From: CAVSWT01 sp963777515
GTDB taxonomy: Bacteria; Bacteroidota; Ignavibacteria; Ignavibacteriales; Ignavibacteriaceae
Direction: 5' to 3'
Assembly: GCA_963777515.1 (NCBI GenBank)
Contig: CAVZQU010000014.1
Span: 1 to 64,000, forward strand
DNA: 64,000 bases
Positions 28,248 to 37,201 of the stretch are shown piece by piece (position 1 is the first letter of the stretch; each line of letters opens with the position of its first letter). The notes under the pieces were generated by a model. It did no database searches, was not told where the DNA came from, and saw only the letters and a list, made by a program, of their open reading frames with translations. The translations under genes and the position numbers were made by a program.

Positions 28248-29742
28248 TTAATCAAAATGAAGTTTTTCTAACAAATAATTTAGCACTTGACTGCTGTCAA
28301 CTCTCACCTGTTCCATCGAGTCCCGTTCCCTTATTGTTACTGATTGATCCTCAAGAGTCTGCGTATCAACGGTTATGCAAAACGGAGTTCCTGCTTCATC
28401 CTGCCTGCGGTATCTTCTTCCTACAGCGCCTTTGTCGTCATAAAAAACTTTTAAGCTTCTTCGCAAATCTTTTTCAATTTTCCTGGCAATTTCAGGCATG
28501 CCGTCTTTATTCACTAAAGGAAAAATAGCAGCTTTAATTGGTGCAAGCCTTGGATGAAATTTAAGTACTGAACGATTTTCTCCGTTAACTTCTTCTTCAT
28601 AATATGCATCAGTTAAAAATGCCATGAACGATCTGCTTGCGCCGGCAGATGTTTCAATTATAAAAGGAATATATTTTTCTTTTGCTTCTTCATCAAAATA
28701 TTTCATTGATTTGCCGGAAAATTGTTCATGACGGCTTAAATCAAAATTAGTTCTGTTATGAATTCCTTCAATCTCTCCCCAGCCAAACGGAAATTGATAT
28801 TCAATATCGGTTGCTTCTTTTGCATAATGTGCAAGCTTTTCTTTGGGATGATCGTGATAACGAAGCTTTTCTTTTGTCATTCCCAAAGAAGTAAACCAGT
28901 TCAATCTTTCAGCTTTCCAGTAATCAAACCATTTTTTATCATCAGCCGGTTTTACAAAAAACTGCATTTCCATTTGTTCAAATTCGCGGGTTCTGAAAAG
29001 AAAATTTTTCGTATTTATTTCATTGCGGAATGCTTTACCGATTTGTCCAATTCCAAAAGGCAGCTTTTGTCTTGATGCACCTTGCACATTAAGAAAGTTT
29101 ACAAATATTCCCTGTGCAGTTTCAGGGCGTAAATAAACAACTGCACTGGAATCTTCCACCGGCCCGATAAATGTTTTAAACATTAAATTAAACTTGCGTG
29201 CTTCAGTAAATGTATCTTTGTTTCCGCACTGCGGACAATTGATTTCGCCCAATAATAATTTTCCCAAGCTCAGGAGTTTCAAGAAGCAGATTAAACTTTT
29301 CATCAAACTCACTTCCATCGCCAAAAATACTTTCAAATTTTTCAGTTAGCGATTTGTTATCTTTTATTTTTTCTTTTAAAGCTTCAATTGCTTTTTTCTT
29401 TTTCTTTTCATTTAATTGATCTCCAAGAACATCAAGTCTAAATCTTGCTTTACATTGCTTGCAGTCAATCATTGGATCTGTAAAGTTTTCAACATGGCCG
29501 GAAGCTTCCCAAACCTTTGGATGCATAAGAATTGATGCATCAAGACCTTCTACATCTTCGCGGTAAGTCATGAACTTCCACCATTCTTCTTTTACATTTT
29601 TCAAAAGCTCAACTCCAAGCGGGCCGTAATCCCAGCAGCCGTTTAAACCGCCGTAAATTTCACTCGATTGAAAAACGAAACCTCTTCTTTTTGATAGTGA
29701 CACTATTTTATCAAGTACATCTGATTTTGAAGATTTGGACAT
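28248..29742 (-). CDS. glyS: Glycyl-tRNA synthetase (dimeric class II), frameshifted
   Basis: Charges tRNA-Gly. The first frame (29742-29203) has the family start VLDKIVSLSKRRGFVFQSSEIYGG and YGPLGVELLKNVK; the second (29336-28248) has motif 2 (FRNEINTKNFLFRTREFEQMEMQFF) and ETSAGASRSFMAFLTDAY. Removing one A from the four-base run at 29259-29262 joins ETPELGK to LLLGEINCPQCGN with no loss, giving about 497 residues, slightly long because of a Lys/Glu-rich insert at residues 110-150. The enzyme is essential, so a sequencing error is far more likely than a real lesion. Confidence 0.88.
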
Positions 29743-30003
29743 ATTTATTTCTTAACCTTTGTGATAGAATTCTAAAAATTTTGAACGGAAATATAATAAA
29801 AAAGGAAGGGAAATATGACTTCGAAGTTAATAACCATTCTCACAGGGCAAGAATGTCACTTATATTATTTTGAAATCATAAGGTATTTTAACAAATTTGC
29901 ATAAAAATTACAGAGTGCAATAACAAAAGATAAGCGTTGGAGGTTATCACTTATGAAGTAGTAATTATATCTATCTGTCTATTGCACCCATTTTTGTAAA
30001 ACC

Positions 30004-30093
30004 GTCATTCCGAACCTGCTTGCAGCAGGCAAGCTTGTTTCGGAATCTTTGTCCTTTTTATGACTAAGAGATGCTGAAACAAGTTCAGCATGA
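30004..30093. repeat. REP-like palindromic pair
   Basis: Two palindromes of the dispersed family: one from GTCATTCCGAAC to GTTTCGGAATCT (30004-30048) with a nested CCTGCTTGCAGCAGG, and AGATGCTGAAACAAGTTCAGC (30068-30093). Related units recur at 18.4, 35.6, 39.9 and 40.3-40.4 kb. The rest of the 400-base gap (29743-30145) holds nothing I can name. Confidence 0.7.
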
Positions 30094-30145
30094 CATTTTC
30101 ATAACTTCAGTAATTATCTTTTTACAACGTCACTCATCAAAAGAT

Positions 30146-30511
30146 TTACGTTTGAGTTAACAGCCATGCTGAATAATCTTCATCTCCTTTGGATTTATTA
30201 TGCTCATTACACATCGGGAATAAATTTGATACGCTGGTTTTTCCTTCCTTAGAAAATGGTACCCGGTGATCTAAAGTCTCGTATGGATGTGTACATCCCG
30301 GGACAGTACAGATGCGACCTTTTAATATTAATACTACGCTCTCCATGTTTTTCGGCCAATCGTGTGTATCAACATAAGCTTCATGCTGCTGCGAAGGGGT
30401 GGGTACTATATAATTTTTATTCTTAGTTGAACATTCTAATAACATCCCATGCTTCTCCCAGTTAACCGAATGCCAATTAAAGCAAACCGGACAAAGGAAA
30501 CTCCATTGCAT
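30146..30511 (-). CDS. HNH endonuclease-like protein (copy 1)
   Basis: 121 residues. An N-terminal CPVCFNWH pair and a later Cys suggest a small zinc site. The HNH core follows: CTVPGCTHPYETLDHRVPFSKEGKT, SNLFPMCNEHNKSKGDEDYSAW, with the Asp-His, Asn and His of the motif and two Cys that would brace it. Such small HNH proteins are often nicking enzymes of mobile DNA or defence loci. Its closest visible relative is the adjacent gene at 30597-30968, so the two arose by duplication. Both are flanked by repeats. Confidence 0.8.
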   Translation of the reverse strand: MQWSFLCPVCFNWHSVNWEKHGMLLECSTKNKNYIVPTPSQQHEAYVDTHDWPKNMESVVLILKGRICTVPGCTHPYETLDHRVPFSKEGKTSVSNLFPMCNEHNKSKGDEDYSAWLLTQT

Positions 30512-30596
30512 ATTTTCTCCCTATTTTAAATTGTAAAAAATTCAGTAGATAGAACTTTTTATTGCTTAATGAATTACTTTATTTCTAAAATAGAAT

Positions 30597-30968
30597 TCAA
30601 ACTAATATTTCGGTTCCCTGCCATATATAATAATCTTCATCACCTTTTAATTCATTGTGATAATTACAAACCGGATAAAGATTTGTCACGTTGGTTTTAC
30701 CTGCGGAAGACCACGGGACGCGATGATCTAATGTTTGATAAAAATGATTGCATCCCGGGATTGTGCACACATTCCCTTTTAGTTCTACAACTACTTTTTC
30801 CATTTCTGCAGGCCAGTCATGCGTATCAACATATGCTTTCTGCTGTTCTATCGGTGTTGGGATTCTAATTATATTTTCAGTTTTGGGACAAACATCAACT
30901 TTCCCCTGTTTTGACCAATCTGTCATGTGCCATTCAAAACAGCTTGGACAACAAAATGACCATTTCAT
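30597..30968 (-). CDS. HNH endonuclease-like protein (copy 2)
   Basis: 123 residues, collinear with its neighbour over the full length. Shared blocks are the N-terminal CPSCFEWH, YVDTHDWP, CTIPGCNHFYQTLDHRVPWS and TNLYPVCNYHNELKGDEDYYIW. All HNH residues are kept in both copies, so both may be active. The two are 85 bases apart on the same strand with no obvious terminator between. Upstream (30969-31157) no other gene is seen. Confidence 0.8.
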   Translation of the reverse strand: MKWSFCCPSCFEWHMTDWSKQGKVDVCPKTENIIRIPTPIEQQKAYVDTHDWPAEMEKVVVELKGNVCTIPGCNHFYQTLDHRVPWSSAGKTNVTNLYPVCNYHNELKGDEDYYIWQGTEILV

Positions 30969-31157
30969 AATCTTGCCTCCATAATAATAATCTTTTTATT
31001 ATTTCATAAAAGACAGTATACAAGTACACAGTACATTTAAATTTTAGCAGTTAGTTTTAATTATTTGGTTTCCCCTTATTTAATCTTACAAGCGTAACAA
31101 TGGTATGTAAAGATTTATGCAAACATAAAATATTTAAAGTTAATCTACAAGAGAAAA

Positions 31158-31297
31158 TTTGGTAGTATCCTAATTCACTTTTCTAAACCATGGTTCGACT
31201 CCGCTCACCATGACAGGTTTATTTAAATTGTCATCCCGAGTGGAGTCGAGGGATAATTCACTAGTTTATAGTTTCAGTAAATTTGGACACTACTGAA
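31158..31297. mobile_element. MITE-like element C with imperfect inverted ends
   Basis: The left end GTAGTATCCTAATTCACT and the inverted right end GTAGTGTCCAAATTTACT agree at most positions. Inside, TCGACTCCGCTCACCATGACA (about 31194) faces TGTCATCCCGAGTGGAGTCGA, forming a second, long palindrome. The element is about 140 bases and carries no gene. It is distinct from elements A and B. Confidence 0.6.
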
Positions 31298-31337
31298 AAT
31301 TTAACATCTATTATTATGTCATCTTTAGTTGAAGATA

Positions 31338-31448
31338 TTATTTGACAAGCAATTTTTTCACTTCATCAAACAATATTTTTTTAATCTTCAAATGCCTTAC
31401 ATTCAAACTGTCATATTTTTTTGATGCATAAAAAAGAAGTGCTTCACA
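31338..31448 (-). pseudogene. Displaced 3' end of a DUF2520-type gene
   Basis: Read on the minus strand, this stretch encodes ALLFYASKKYDSLNVRHLKIKK and then ILFDEVKKLLVK, ending in a stop. It aligns without gaps to the C-terminus of the intact DUF2520 gene at 32402-33325 (LLQAAEKKYGELNEGHLKIK...); about half of 36 residues are identical by eye. It follows directly, in frame, after the stop of the coiled-coil gene. It has no start codon of its own. It is a remnant of a related gene copy left about 1 kb downstream of the intact one. Confidence 0.65.
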
Positions 31449-31718
31449 TTATTTTTTCATTTTAAAAAATTGAACAATTTTTCTTACCGCTGATTTAATT
31501 CTTCTTAAGTCCTTTGTAATAGAATCTTTTTCAAATTGACTCGTTAAATTACTAATTCTTTTAATGTCTTTTTTTATAGAATCTTTTTCGAATTGGCTTA
31601 CTTTACTTTTTAATTCGACAATTAAATTTGAAATCTGAAAATTAATTTTTTCCGTTTGAGAAGAATTTTTCCATACGTTTTTTAGTTCATTCCACAAATC
31701 ATTTATTTCTTCTTCCAT
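31449..31718 (-). CDS. Small coiled-coil protein next to ECF sigma factor
   Basis: Not recognised. 89 residues, highly charged, probably all alpha-helical, with no membrane segment or cysteine. It has an internal duplication: SQFEKDSI occurs at residues 41-48 and 60-67, a 19-residue period (the DNA repeats too). It starts 13 bases after the ECF sigma gene and is presumably co-transcribed. A regulator of that sigma factor is plausible from position; classic anti-sigma features are absent. Confidence 0.65.
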   Translation of the reverse strand: MEEEINDLWNELKNVWKNSSQTEKINFQISNLIVELKSKVSQFEKDSIKKDIKRISNLTSQFEKDSITKDLRRIKSAVRKIVQFFKMKK

Positions 31719-31731
31719 AATTTTATTTGCC

Positions 31732-32241
31732 TCAATATTTTAATTTGTGTGTTATACATTCTAACAAAATATTCCTAATCCTTTTCATTTTAACTGCAAT
31801 ATGATTCTCCCTCAATCCGGTAATCAAAGCTATTTCTTTATATGGCAATTCATCTAAATAAAGTATAATGATAGCCTTATCTTTTTCATTCAATGAAGAA
31901 ATACAAACTTTTAGAGCTTCAAATTTTTCTTGCTGATTTTTATCAACAGTTATTTCCGGGAGTATAAAATGAATGGATTCTAATCGCACTGTATTGCCAC
32001 TGCTTTTCTCGAACTTCATTTTTGAACTATAGCAAACATTTAGCGCAATTTTATATATCCATGTACTTATTTTGGATTTGCCTTTAAAAGTAGGCAGTGA
32101 TTTCCATATTTGGATTACCACTTCTTGAAATAGGTCTTGAGGTTCGATTGGAGAAACAGCATAGATCTTACATATTCTGTATATTCTATCTTTATTTTCG
32201 TCAAGTAACTGTATAAATTGCAGCTCTGTTTGATTTTGCAT
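31732..32241 (-). CDS. ECF-type RNA polymerase sigma factor
   Basis: 169 residues. Region 2 is seen as YAVSPIEPQDLFQEVVIQIWKSLPTFKGKSKISTWIYKIALNVC (core-binding and -10 recognition) and region 4 as LNEKDKAIIILYLDELPYKEIALITGLRENHIAVKMKRIRNIL (helix-turn-helix for -35). It directs polymerase to a small regulon, often in stress or envelope functions. No anti-sigma factor with a membrane helix is adjacent. With the coiled-coil gene it forms a two-gene cassette inserted beside the DUF2520 gene. Confidence 0.88.
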   Translation of the reverse strand: MQNQTELQFIQLLDENKDRIYRICKIYAVSPIEPQDLFQEVVIQIWKSLPTFKGKSKISTWIYKIALNVCYSSKMKFEKSSGNTVRLESIHFILPEITVDKNQQEKFEALKVCISSLNEKDKAIIILYLDELPYKEIALITGLRENHIAVKMKRIRNILLECITHKLKY

Positions 32242-32401
32242 ATTAAAAATTGTTATCTCATATTTCTAATATATTAGTAACAAGAATTTCAGAAATATTA
32301 CAAGAAATTTTATTTTTTTTAGAAATACTTAAATAACAAAAAAATTATTAATTCAATTTTCATTGGCAACAGAGTTTCATTAACACATCAGAAAAATATT
32401 T

Positions 32402-33325
32402 TCATTTTTTTATCATCTTCTTCAACTCCTCAATCAATAATTCTTTTATCTTCAAATGACCTTCGTTCAATTCTCCATATTTCTTTTCAGCAGCTTGTAA
32501 TAGAATCAGTGATTGAGAAATATAATTAAGCAGTTGAAGATTTATATTGTCTTCTATTAAAGCCTTTCTCTTCTTAAGTGCAGAGATGTGTTTTAGTATT
32601 GTCTTGTAGTCTCCTCTGTCAGCCGGGCCGGATAAAGAATTTGCAGAATTATTTTTGCTAATGTTATTCAAGGTTGATTTAATAATTGGCTGCGCTATTT
32701 CAAAAAATTTTATTTCTTCTTTGGAATTACTCTTAAAAATATTTTCAGCACTAAAAGTATTCCCCACTAAAAAATTTGAAGCATATACTCCGGCTAAATG
32801 ATAATAAGCTTTCTCTCCGGATTTAATTTTAAATGGATGAAGATTTAAATCTCTGCTTACCTCAAATAGATATTTTTCTGCTGTTTTATCTTCGGTTTCT
32901 ATAGCAGCATAACAATTTTTAACCGGGACAATCTTCCTTGATGGAAAAGTCTGCATTATATGAAATGAAGCTGTCTTTGCTTTTTTCTTTTTTAAAGAAG
33001 ATAAAACAAAAATATCGTTTGCCCCGGATAAATGAATAAAAAGCTTATGAGAAAAGTTCAATTTCAATTTTGAAATTTCATTAGCTGTAATTTTTATTTG
33101 ATTATCAGGTACGGAAAGAAAAATAATTTCAGCATAGTCGATTAAATCAGAGTTGTAATTAGCGTAAGTCTTAATCTTAAATTTTTTAGAAAAGTTTTTT
33201 GCGGATATCAAATTTTTACTAAATATAAAATCAATTTTATATCCAGTTTTTAACAATGCATCAGCTATAGAATAAGCTGCTTTACCCGCTCCAATAAATG
33301 CTATCTTGCTTTTTTTGGAAAACAA
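32402..33325 (-). CDS. Rossmann-like and DUF2520 domain protein
   Basis: 307 residues. The N-terminal NAD(P)-binding domain shows IAFIGAGKAAYSIADALLKTGYKI; the C-terminal DUF2520 domain starts near residue 130 (TASFHIMQTFPSR) with AYYHLAGVYASNFLVG. It resembles ketopantoate/pyrroline-type dehydrogenases, but the reaction is not established. The start is a TTG directly after the MEMO gene stop, with GGAG five bases upstream. It belongs to the AMMECR1-MEMO operon. A remnant of a related 3' end lies 1 kb downstream. Confidence 0.85.
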   Translation of the reverse strand: MFSKKSKIAFIGAGKAAYSIADALLKTGYKIDFIFSKNLISAKNFSKKFKIKTYANYNSDLIDYAEIIFLSVPDNQIKITANEISKLKLNFSHKLFIHLSGANDIFVLSSLKKKKAKTASFHIMQTFPSRKIVPVKNCYAAIETEDKTAEKYLFEVSRDLNLHPFKIKSGEKAYYHLAGVYASNFLVGNTFSAENIFKSNSKEEIKFFEIAQPIIKSTLNNISKNNSANSLSGPADRGDYKTILKHISALKKRKALIEDNINLQLLNYISQSLILLQAAEKKYGELNEGHLKIKELLIEELKKMIKK

Positions 33326-34147
33326 TTAGTCTCCGTAAATAACAGCAGAAAGATAGCCCACAACTTGTGTATCGTCATTTGTTGTGTCTCCGGAATCACT
33401 TCTATCCAATACTTTAGACTTCAACTTATTTTTTAACGAAGCCGCTTTCATAACTGAAACAATAGGACCGCCGCCGCAAGCTTCACAATTTTTCCTCTGC
33501 AAGTCGGCTTGAAGACTATTAAAATCAAAATCACTAATCCGCTGTTCAATTACTGAATCCAGTTTGTCAGCTTCAAATTTTGGATAATAGTGGGAAAGAT
33601 CGGAGCTGGCAATTACAATTGTATTTTCATCAATTACGGAAGAAAGTTTTGACGAAAGCTCATCAATAAAAATATCGCCCTGGTCACCCATAACAATGGG
33701 AACAAACTTAAATTCTTCTAAAACCATTTGAAGGAACGGAAGCTGAACCTCAATAGCATGTTCATTTCTGTGACCGTCTAATCCGCTGTAAATTGTTTTG
33801 CTACCATCTATAATTTTCTCTCTTAATTCCTTATCAATCTCAACAAAACCAAGCGGAGTTTGATAACCGTCTCCTTCGTAAATGCAAACGCCGGGGAAAT
33901 ATTCGCGGTGGCTTGGCGAAATGATTACTGCAGTTTTTATATTCTTCCCTTTCAGCTGATTAAACCCATAAGCCGCTGTTTTACCGGAATAAATATAACC
34001 GGCATGAGGAACAATTAATCCAAATATATTTTCCATCTTATTTTCCGGTTGAGTAATATCCAGCATATTTGTAATTAAATTTTTTAATTCTTTTGGAGAA
34101 GCAGGATAAAACATTCCCGCTACGGATGGTGCTCTAAATTTGTTCAT
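33326..34147 (-). CDS. MEMO1-family protein (AmmeMemoRadiSam system protein B)
   Basis: 273 residues from the chosen start. Family features: RAPSVAGMFYPASPKEL, VPHAGYIYSGKTAAYGF, ISPSHREYFPG, GLDGHRNEHAIEVQLPFLQ, ASSDLSHYYP and CEACGGGPIVSVM. The histidines and cysteine correspond to a dioxygenase-like metal site. The ATG at 34147 overlaps the end of the AMMECR1 gene by 14 bases; an upstream ATG at 34234 is less likely. In many microbes a radical SAM enzyme completes this set; none is in the window. Confidence 0.92.
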   Translation of the reverse strand: MNKFRAPSVAGMFYPASPKELKNLITNMLDITQPENKMENIFGLIVPHAGYIYSGKTAAYGFNQLKGKNIKTAVIISPSHREYFPGVCIYEGDGYQTPLGFVEIDKELREKIIDGSKTIYSGLDGHRNEHAIEVQLPFLQMVLEEFKFVPIVMGDQGDIFIDELSSKLSSVIDENTIVIASSDLSHYYPKFEADKLDSVIEQRISDFDFNSLQADLQRKNCEACGGGPIVSVMKAASLKNKLKSKVLDRSDSGDTTNDDTQVVGYLSAVIYGD

Positions 34148-34712
34148 AATCTTTCTCGCTTTTTTCAAAATCAGAAAAAACAATTGCAGTGAATGTATTA
34201 ATATTAACTTTTTCAGTTCTCCATAAGCCTGCATTCAAACCGGCTTTTTCACATAAAGCAGATAAAAATTCTTCTACAGTAAAATTGTGTTCAACTGCGA
34301 CTTGAGGAAGAAGAAGTGAACGGTAATTTTTATATTCTAAAATTAACCCGTGATTACCAATTTCGATTTCATTATACTCTTTAATGGGAACCGGTTCGGA
34401 AAGGACTGATATTTCAATTGAAATATCATCAATTTCATTTTCAGTTACAGGAATAAACCTTGGATCATGAAAAGCTGCTTGAGCCGCTGCATTGCAGACA
34501 GTTTCAAACACAGATGTTTTAGAAATTATATAGCCAATGCATCCGCGTAATTCACCAAAAATTTTTAAAGTAACAAAAGCACCTGCATTAACTTTTAAAT
34601 TAGGATATTGGGAATAATCTACTGAGGGTGGAGATTTTTTTTTGTGCAGAGCTTTTATTGAATCACGGGCAGCTGATAGCAGCGCCTGTTTATCTTTGTC
34701 AGTAAGTTCCAT
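34134..34712 (-). CDS. AMMECR1-domain protein (AmmeMemoRadiSam system protein A)
   Basis: 192 residues. The AMMECR1 signature is complete: GAFVTLKIFGELRGCIGYI, AAAQAAFHDPRF, EIDDISIEISVLSEP and the final LLPQVAVEHNFTVEEFLSALCEKAGL. Biochemical function is not established. It is translationally coupled to the MEMO gene. Gene order AMMECR1 - MEMO - DUF2520 suggests one functional unit. Confidence 0.92.
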   Translation of the reverse strand: MELTDKDKQALLSAARDSIKALHKKKSPPSVDYSQYPNLKVNAGAFVTLKIFGELRGCIGYIISKTSVFETVCNAAAQAAFHDPRFIPVTENEIDDISIEISVLSEPVPIKEYNEIEIGNHGLILEYKNYRSLLLPQVAVEHNFTVEEFLSALCEKAGLNAGLWRTEKVNINTFTAIVFSDFEKSEKDYEQI

Positions 34713-34736
34713 GTTTTTATTTTAAATTATTATCAT

Positions 34737-35565
34737 TTACATCTGAATACTGCAAACCAAAAGCTTAACTTTTTCAATCAACAAAAATATTAAATCATCT
34801 TTTATAAAAAATGCGTCCGGAATGAAAACAGGAGTACTTTCATCAAGCACCTGTTCAAAAATAGTTTTTTTTAGCTCAATATCAACAGCGTAAAACACAT
34901 TTTTTAATTGTCCATCAGCTTTAACCGAATGACAATTAAATAGCAGTAATCCAGGTAATTCAACAGCATCAATATTTCCGGTTATTACATTATCAATTTT
35001 AAATTCATTAATAAATTCTGTGGCTTGTGGTGAATTTGAATTTGGATTAAATACTTCAGAGAAATTATAACTTTCATAATTTTTATTTGATGAAACACTT
35101 TTTTCTTGTAATGAATTTAATTCATTAGCATTATTCCCTAATTCCTCAATTAATTCACCGTTGTTTATATTAAGTGAAAAATATAATCTGCCTTCAAATT
35201 TTTGTTTGTACACATAAACTTTATTCTCATGAACAAATAGAAAAGTTAAGTCATCATTCTGCCAATTAATTTTTTGAGTATTAATATCAAAAGCGATAAT
35301 TGATGAATGCCCAGGCATATCCGGCTTAGCAAATTTGTGGAAGATAATTATGTCATCAGCTATCGTTTCAATTCCAATCCAAAATTTTTCTTCAAACTGA
35401 AAATTTGAAAATATTTTTTTGCCGGAATTAATATCAACACAATTGAAGAATACTTCTTTGCTTTGTGTATCCCTATCTTCAATAACAAGTTTGCCCGTAT
35501 GTTGTTGGAAGCAATCTCCAAATTTGTCTTTTATTTGTGAAGGAATATTTTTTTTTGATTTTCAT
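34737..35565 (-). CDS. DUF4905-like protein, frameshifted
   Basis: The long frame starts only at 35318, but the protein clearly continues upstream: GKLVIEDRDTQSKEVFFNCVD and EEKFWIGIETIADDIIIFHKF precede PDMPGHSSIIAFD in the same frame. Further up, in another frame, an ATG at 35565 opens KIKKKYSFTNKRQIWRLLP. A one-base change at about 35496-35510 joins them to about 276 residues, matching DUF4905 proteins of Bacteroidota as I know them. Cytoplasmic, no signal peptide, function unknown. It ends 24 bases before the AMMECR1 gene on the same strand. Confidence 0.7.
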
Positions 35566-35637
35566 TTAATTAACTTTTCTAAATTTACATCTGCTCTAAT
35601 AAAGTCATATCCATTTTGACTTATAAATTCTAATTAA

Positions 35638-35663
35638 AGATTCCGAAACAAGTTCGGAATGAC
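35638..35663. repeat. REP-like palindrome
   Basis: GATTCCGAAACAAGTTCGGAAT forms a hairpin of the same family as those at 30.0 and 40.4 kb. It lies just after the tryptophanase stop codon, so it may end transcription there, although no T-run is attached. Confidence 0.6.
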
Positions 35664-35670
35664 TCAGAAA

Positions 35671-37045
35671 TTATATTATCTGTTTAAATCTCGCTGTAAA
35701 ATGCCTTAACATCGGAGCTTGATATGTGATTTCATAACCTTTTAATTTATTTCTGTTTTTAAATACATCAAGTATAACTTCCAAAACATAATCAATATGA
35801 CTTTGTGTATAAACCCTTCGCGGAATTGCTAATCTCACTAACTCCATCGGAGGAGGAATTAATTTTCCATTCGAATCATATTTTCCAAACATGACACTGC
35901 CAATTTCAACTCCTCTTATTCCGCCTTCAATATACAGCTCACAAACAATTGACTGCCCTGGAAATTGTTCTTGCGGAATGTTGGGAAGAAATCTTTTTGC
36001 ATCAATATAGATTGCATGTCCGCCAGGCGGTTCTATAATTGGTACACCGGCGGCAACAAGTTTTTCACCAAGATACTCCACGCTTCTAATTCTGTAATGC
36101 AGATAATTTTCATCCACAACTTCTTCTAAACCTTGAGCAACTGCTTCCAAATCTCTTCCTGCCAAACCGCCGTAAGTTGGAAAACCTTCTGTTACAATTA
36201 ATAAATTACGGCACTGCATGGCAAGCTCTTCATCATTTAATGCAAGAAAACCGCCTATGTTTACGAGCGCATCTTTTTTTGCACTCATTGTTGCGCCATC
36301 GGCATATGAAAACATTTCCTGAGCAATTTCTAAAATAGATTTATTCTCATATCCTTTTTCTCTTATCTTTATGAAATATGCATTTTCAGCAAATCGGCAG
36401 GCATCAAGGAAAAATGGGATTCCATATTTTTTACAGACTTCTTTCGTCTCGCGAATATTCTGCATTGAAACGGGTTGTCCCCCACCGGAATTATTTGTAA
36501 CCGTAATCATAACTAATGGAATATTTTCTTTACCTTTTTCTTTAATAAATTTTTCAAGTTTTTCAACATCCATATTACCTTTAAAATCAGCTCTGATTTC
36601 TGGATGCTTGCCTATTTCATTTAGAAGATCGTGTGCTTCTGCTCCTGTAAATTCAATATTTGCTCGAGTGGTATCAAAATGTGTATTATTTGGGAAATAT
36701 TTTCCCTTACCCCCCACAATAAAAAATATTATTTTTTCTGCTGCTCTTCCCTGGTGGGTTGGAATAATATATTTCATCCCGGTAATTTTTTGTACTTCTT
36801 CTTCAAAACGGAAAAAACTTTTTGATCCCGCATAAGATTCATCACCTTCCATAATTCCCGCCCACTGCTTAGCACTCATTGCCGAAGTGCCGCTATCCGT
36901 TAGCAAATCAATTAGAACATCGTCAGCATGAATAAGAAATGGATTGAAACCTGCTTGTAATTAATATTTTTTCTCTCTCCTCTTTTGTTGTAAAGCGAAT
37001 CGGCTCAACAGATTTAATTCTGAATGGTTCAATAATAGTTTTCAT
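35671..37045 (-). CDS. tnaA: Tryptophanase (or tyrosine phenol-lyase), frameshifted
   Basis: PLP enzyme splitting tryptophan to indole, pyruvate and ammonia. The main frame starts at 36906 and lacks the N-terminus; upstream, ATG 37045 opens KTIIEPFRIKSVEPIRFTTKEER, and one extra base near 36956-36966 separates it from AGFNPFLIHADDVLIDLLTDSGT. Rejoined length is about 458 residues, normal for the family. The PLP lysine region is SYADGATMSAKKDALVNIGG. Other family blocks: TVTNNSGGGQPVSM and PPGGHAIYIDAKRFLP. Tryptophanase and tyrosine phenol-lyase are very close; I favour tryptophanase without being certain. Confidence 0.85.
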
Positions 37046-37131
37046 TTTTAATTTCCTAAATTTTATTTACTAATTTAAGAAACCTTTACACTCTTTGCTC
37101 AAACATATTTTTATCAAAAATCATTTTTTTG

Positions 37132-37163
37132 TTGCCTTTTTGTAAAAGTAGGATTAGTTTTTG
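37132..37163 (+). promoter_or_regulatory. Possible Bacteroidota-type promoter for the YIP1 gene
   Basis: TTG at 37132 and TAGTTTTTG at 37155 are 20 bases apart, close to the TTG / TAnnTTTG pattern. The gene starts 39 bases downstream. Position and pattern only. Confidence 0.35.
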
Positions 37164-37201
37164 CAATATACATTTCATATAATTATATAAGGGAGTTATA
37201 A

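Noticed and set aside
28248..29742. Programmed frameshift in glyS
   Set aside because: The site is an ordinary four-A run with no slippery heptamer or downstream structure noted, and many other genes in the window have similar one-base breaks.
29743..31448. Possible CRISPR array because of repeated palindromes
   Set aside because: The palindromes differ in sequence and spacing, there are no regular unique spacers, and no cas gene is present.
35419..35619. 66-codon plus-strand frame
   Set aside because: It lies over the N-terminal part of the frameshifted DUF4905-like gene on the other strand.
35671..37045. Truncated tryptophanase pseudogene
   Set aside because: The missing N-terminus is present upstream in another frame, so the gene is whole apart from one base.
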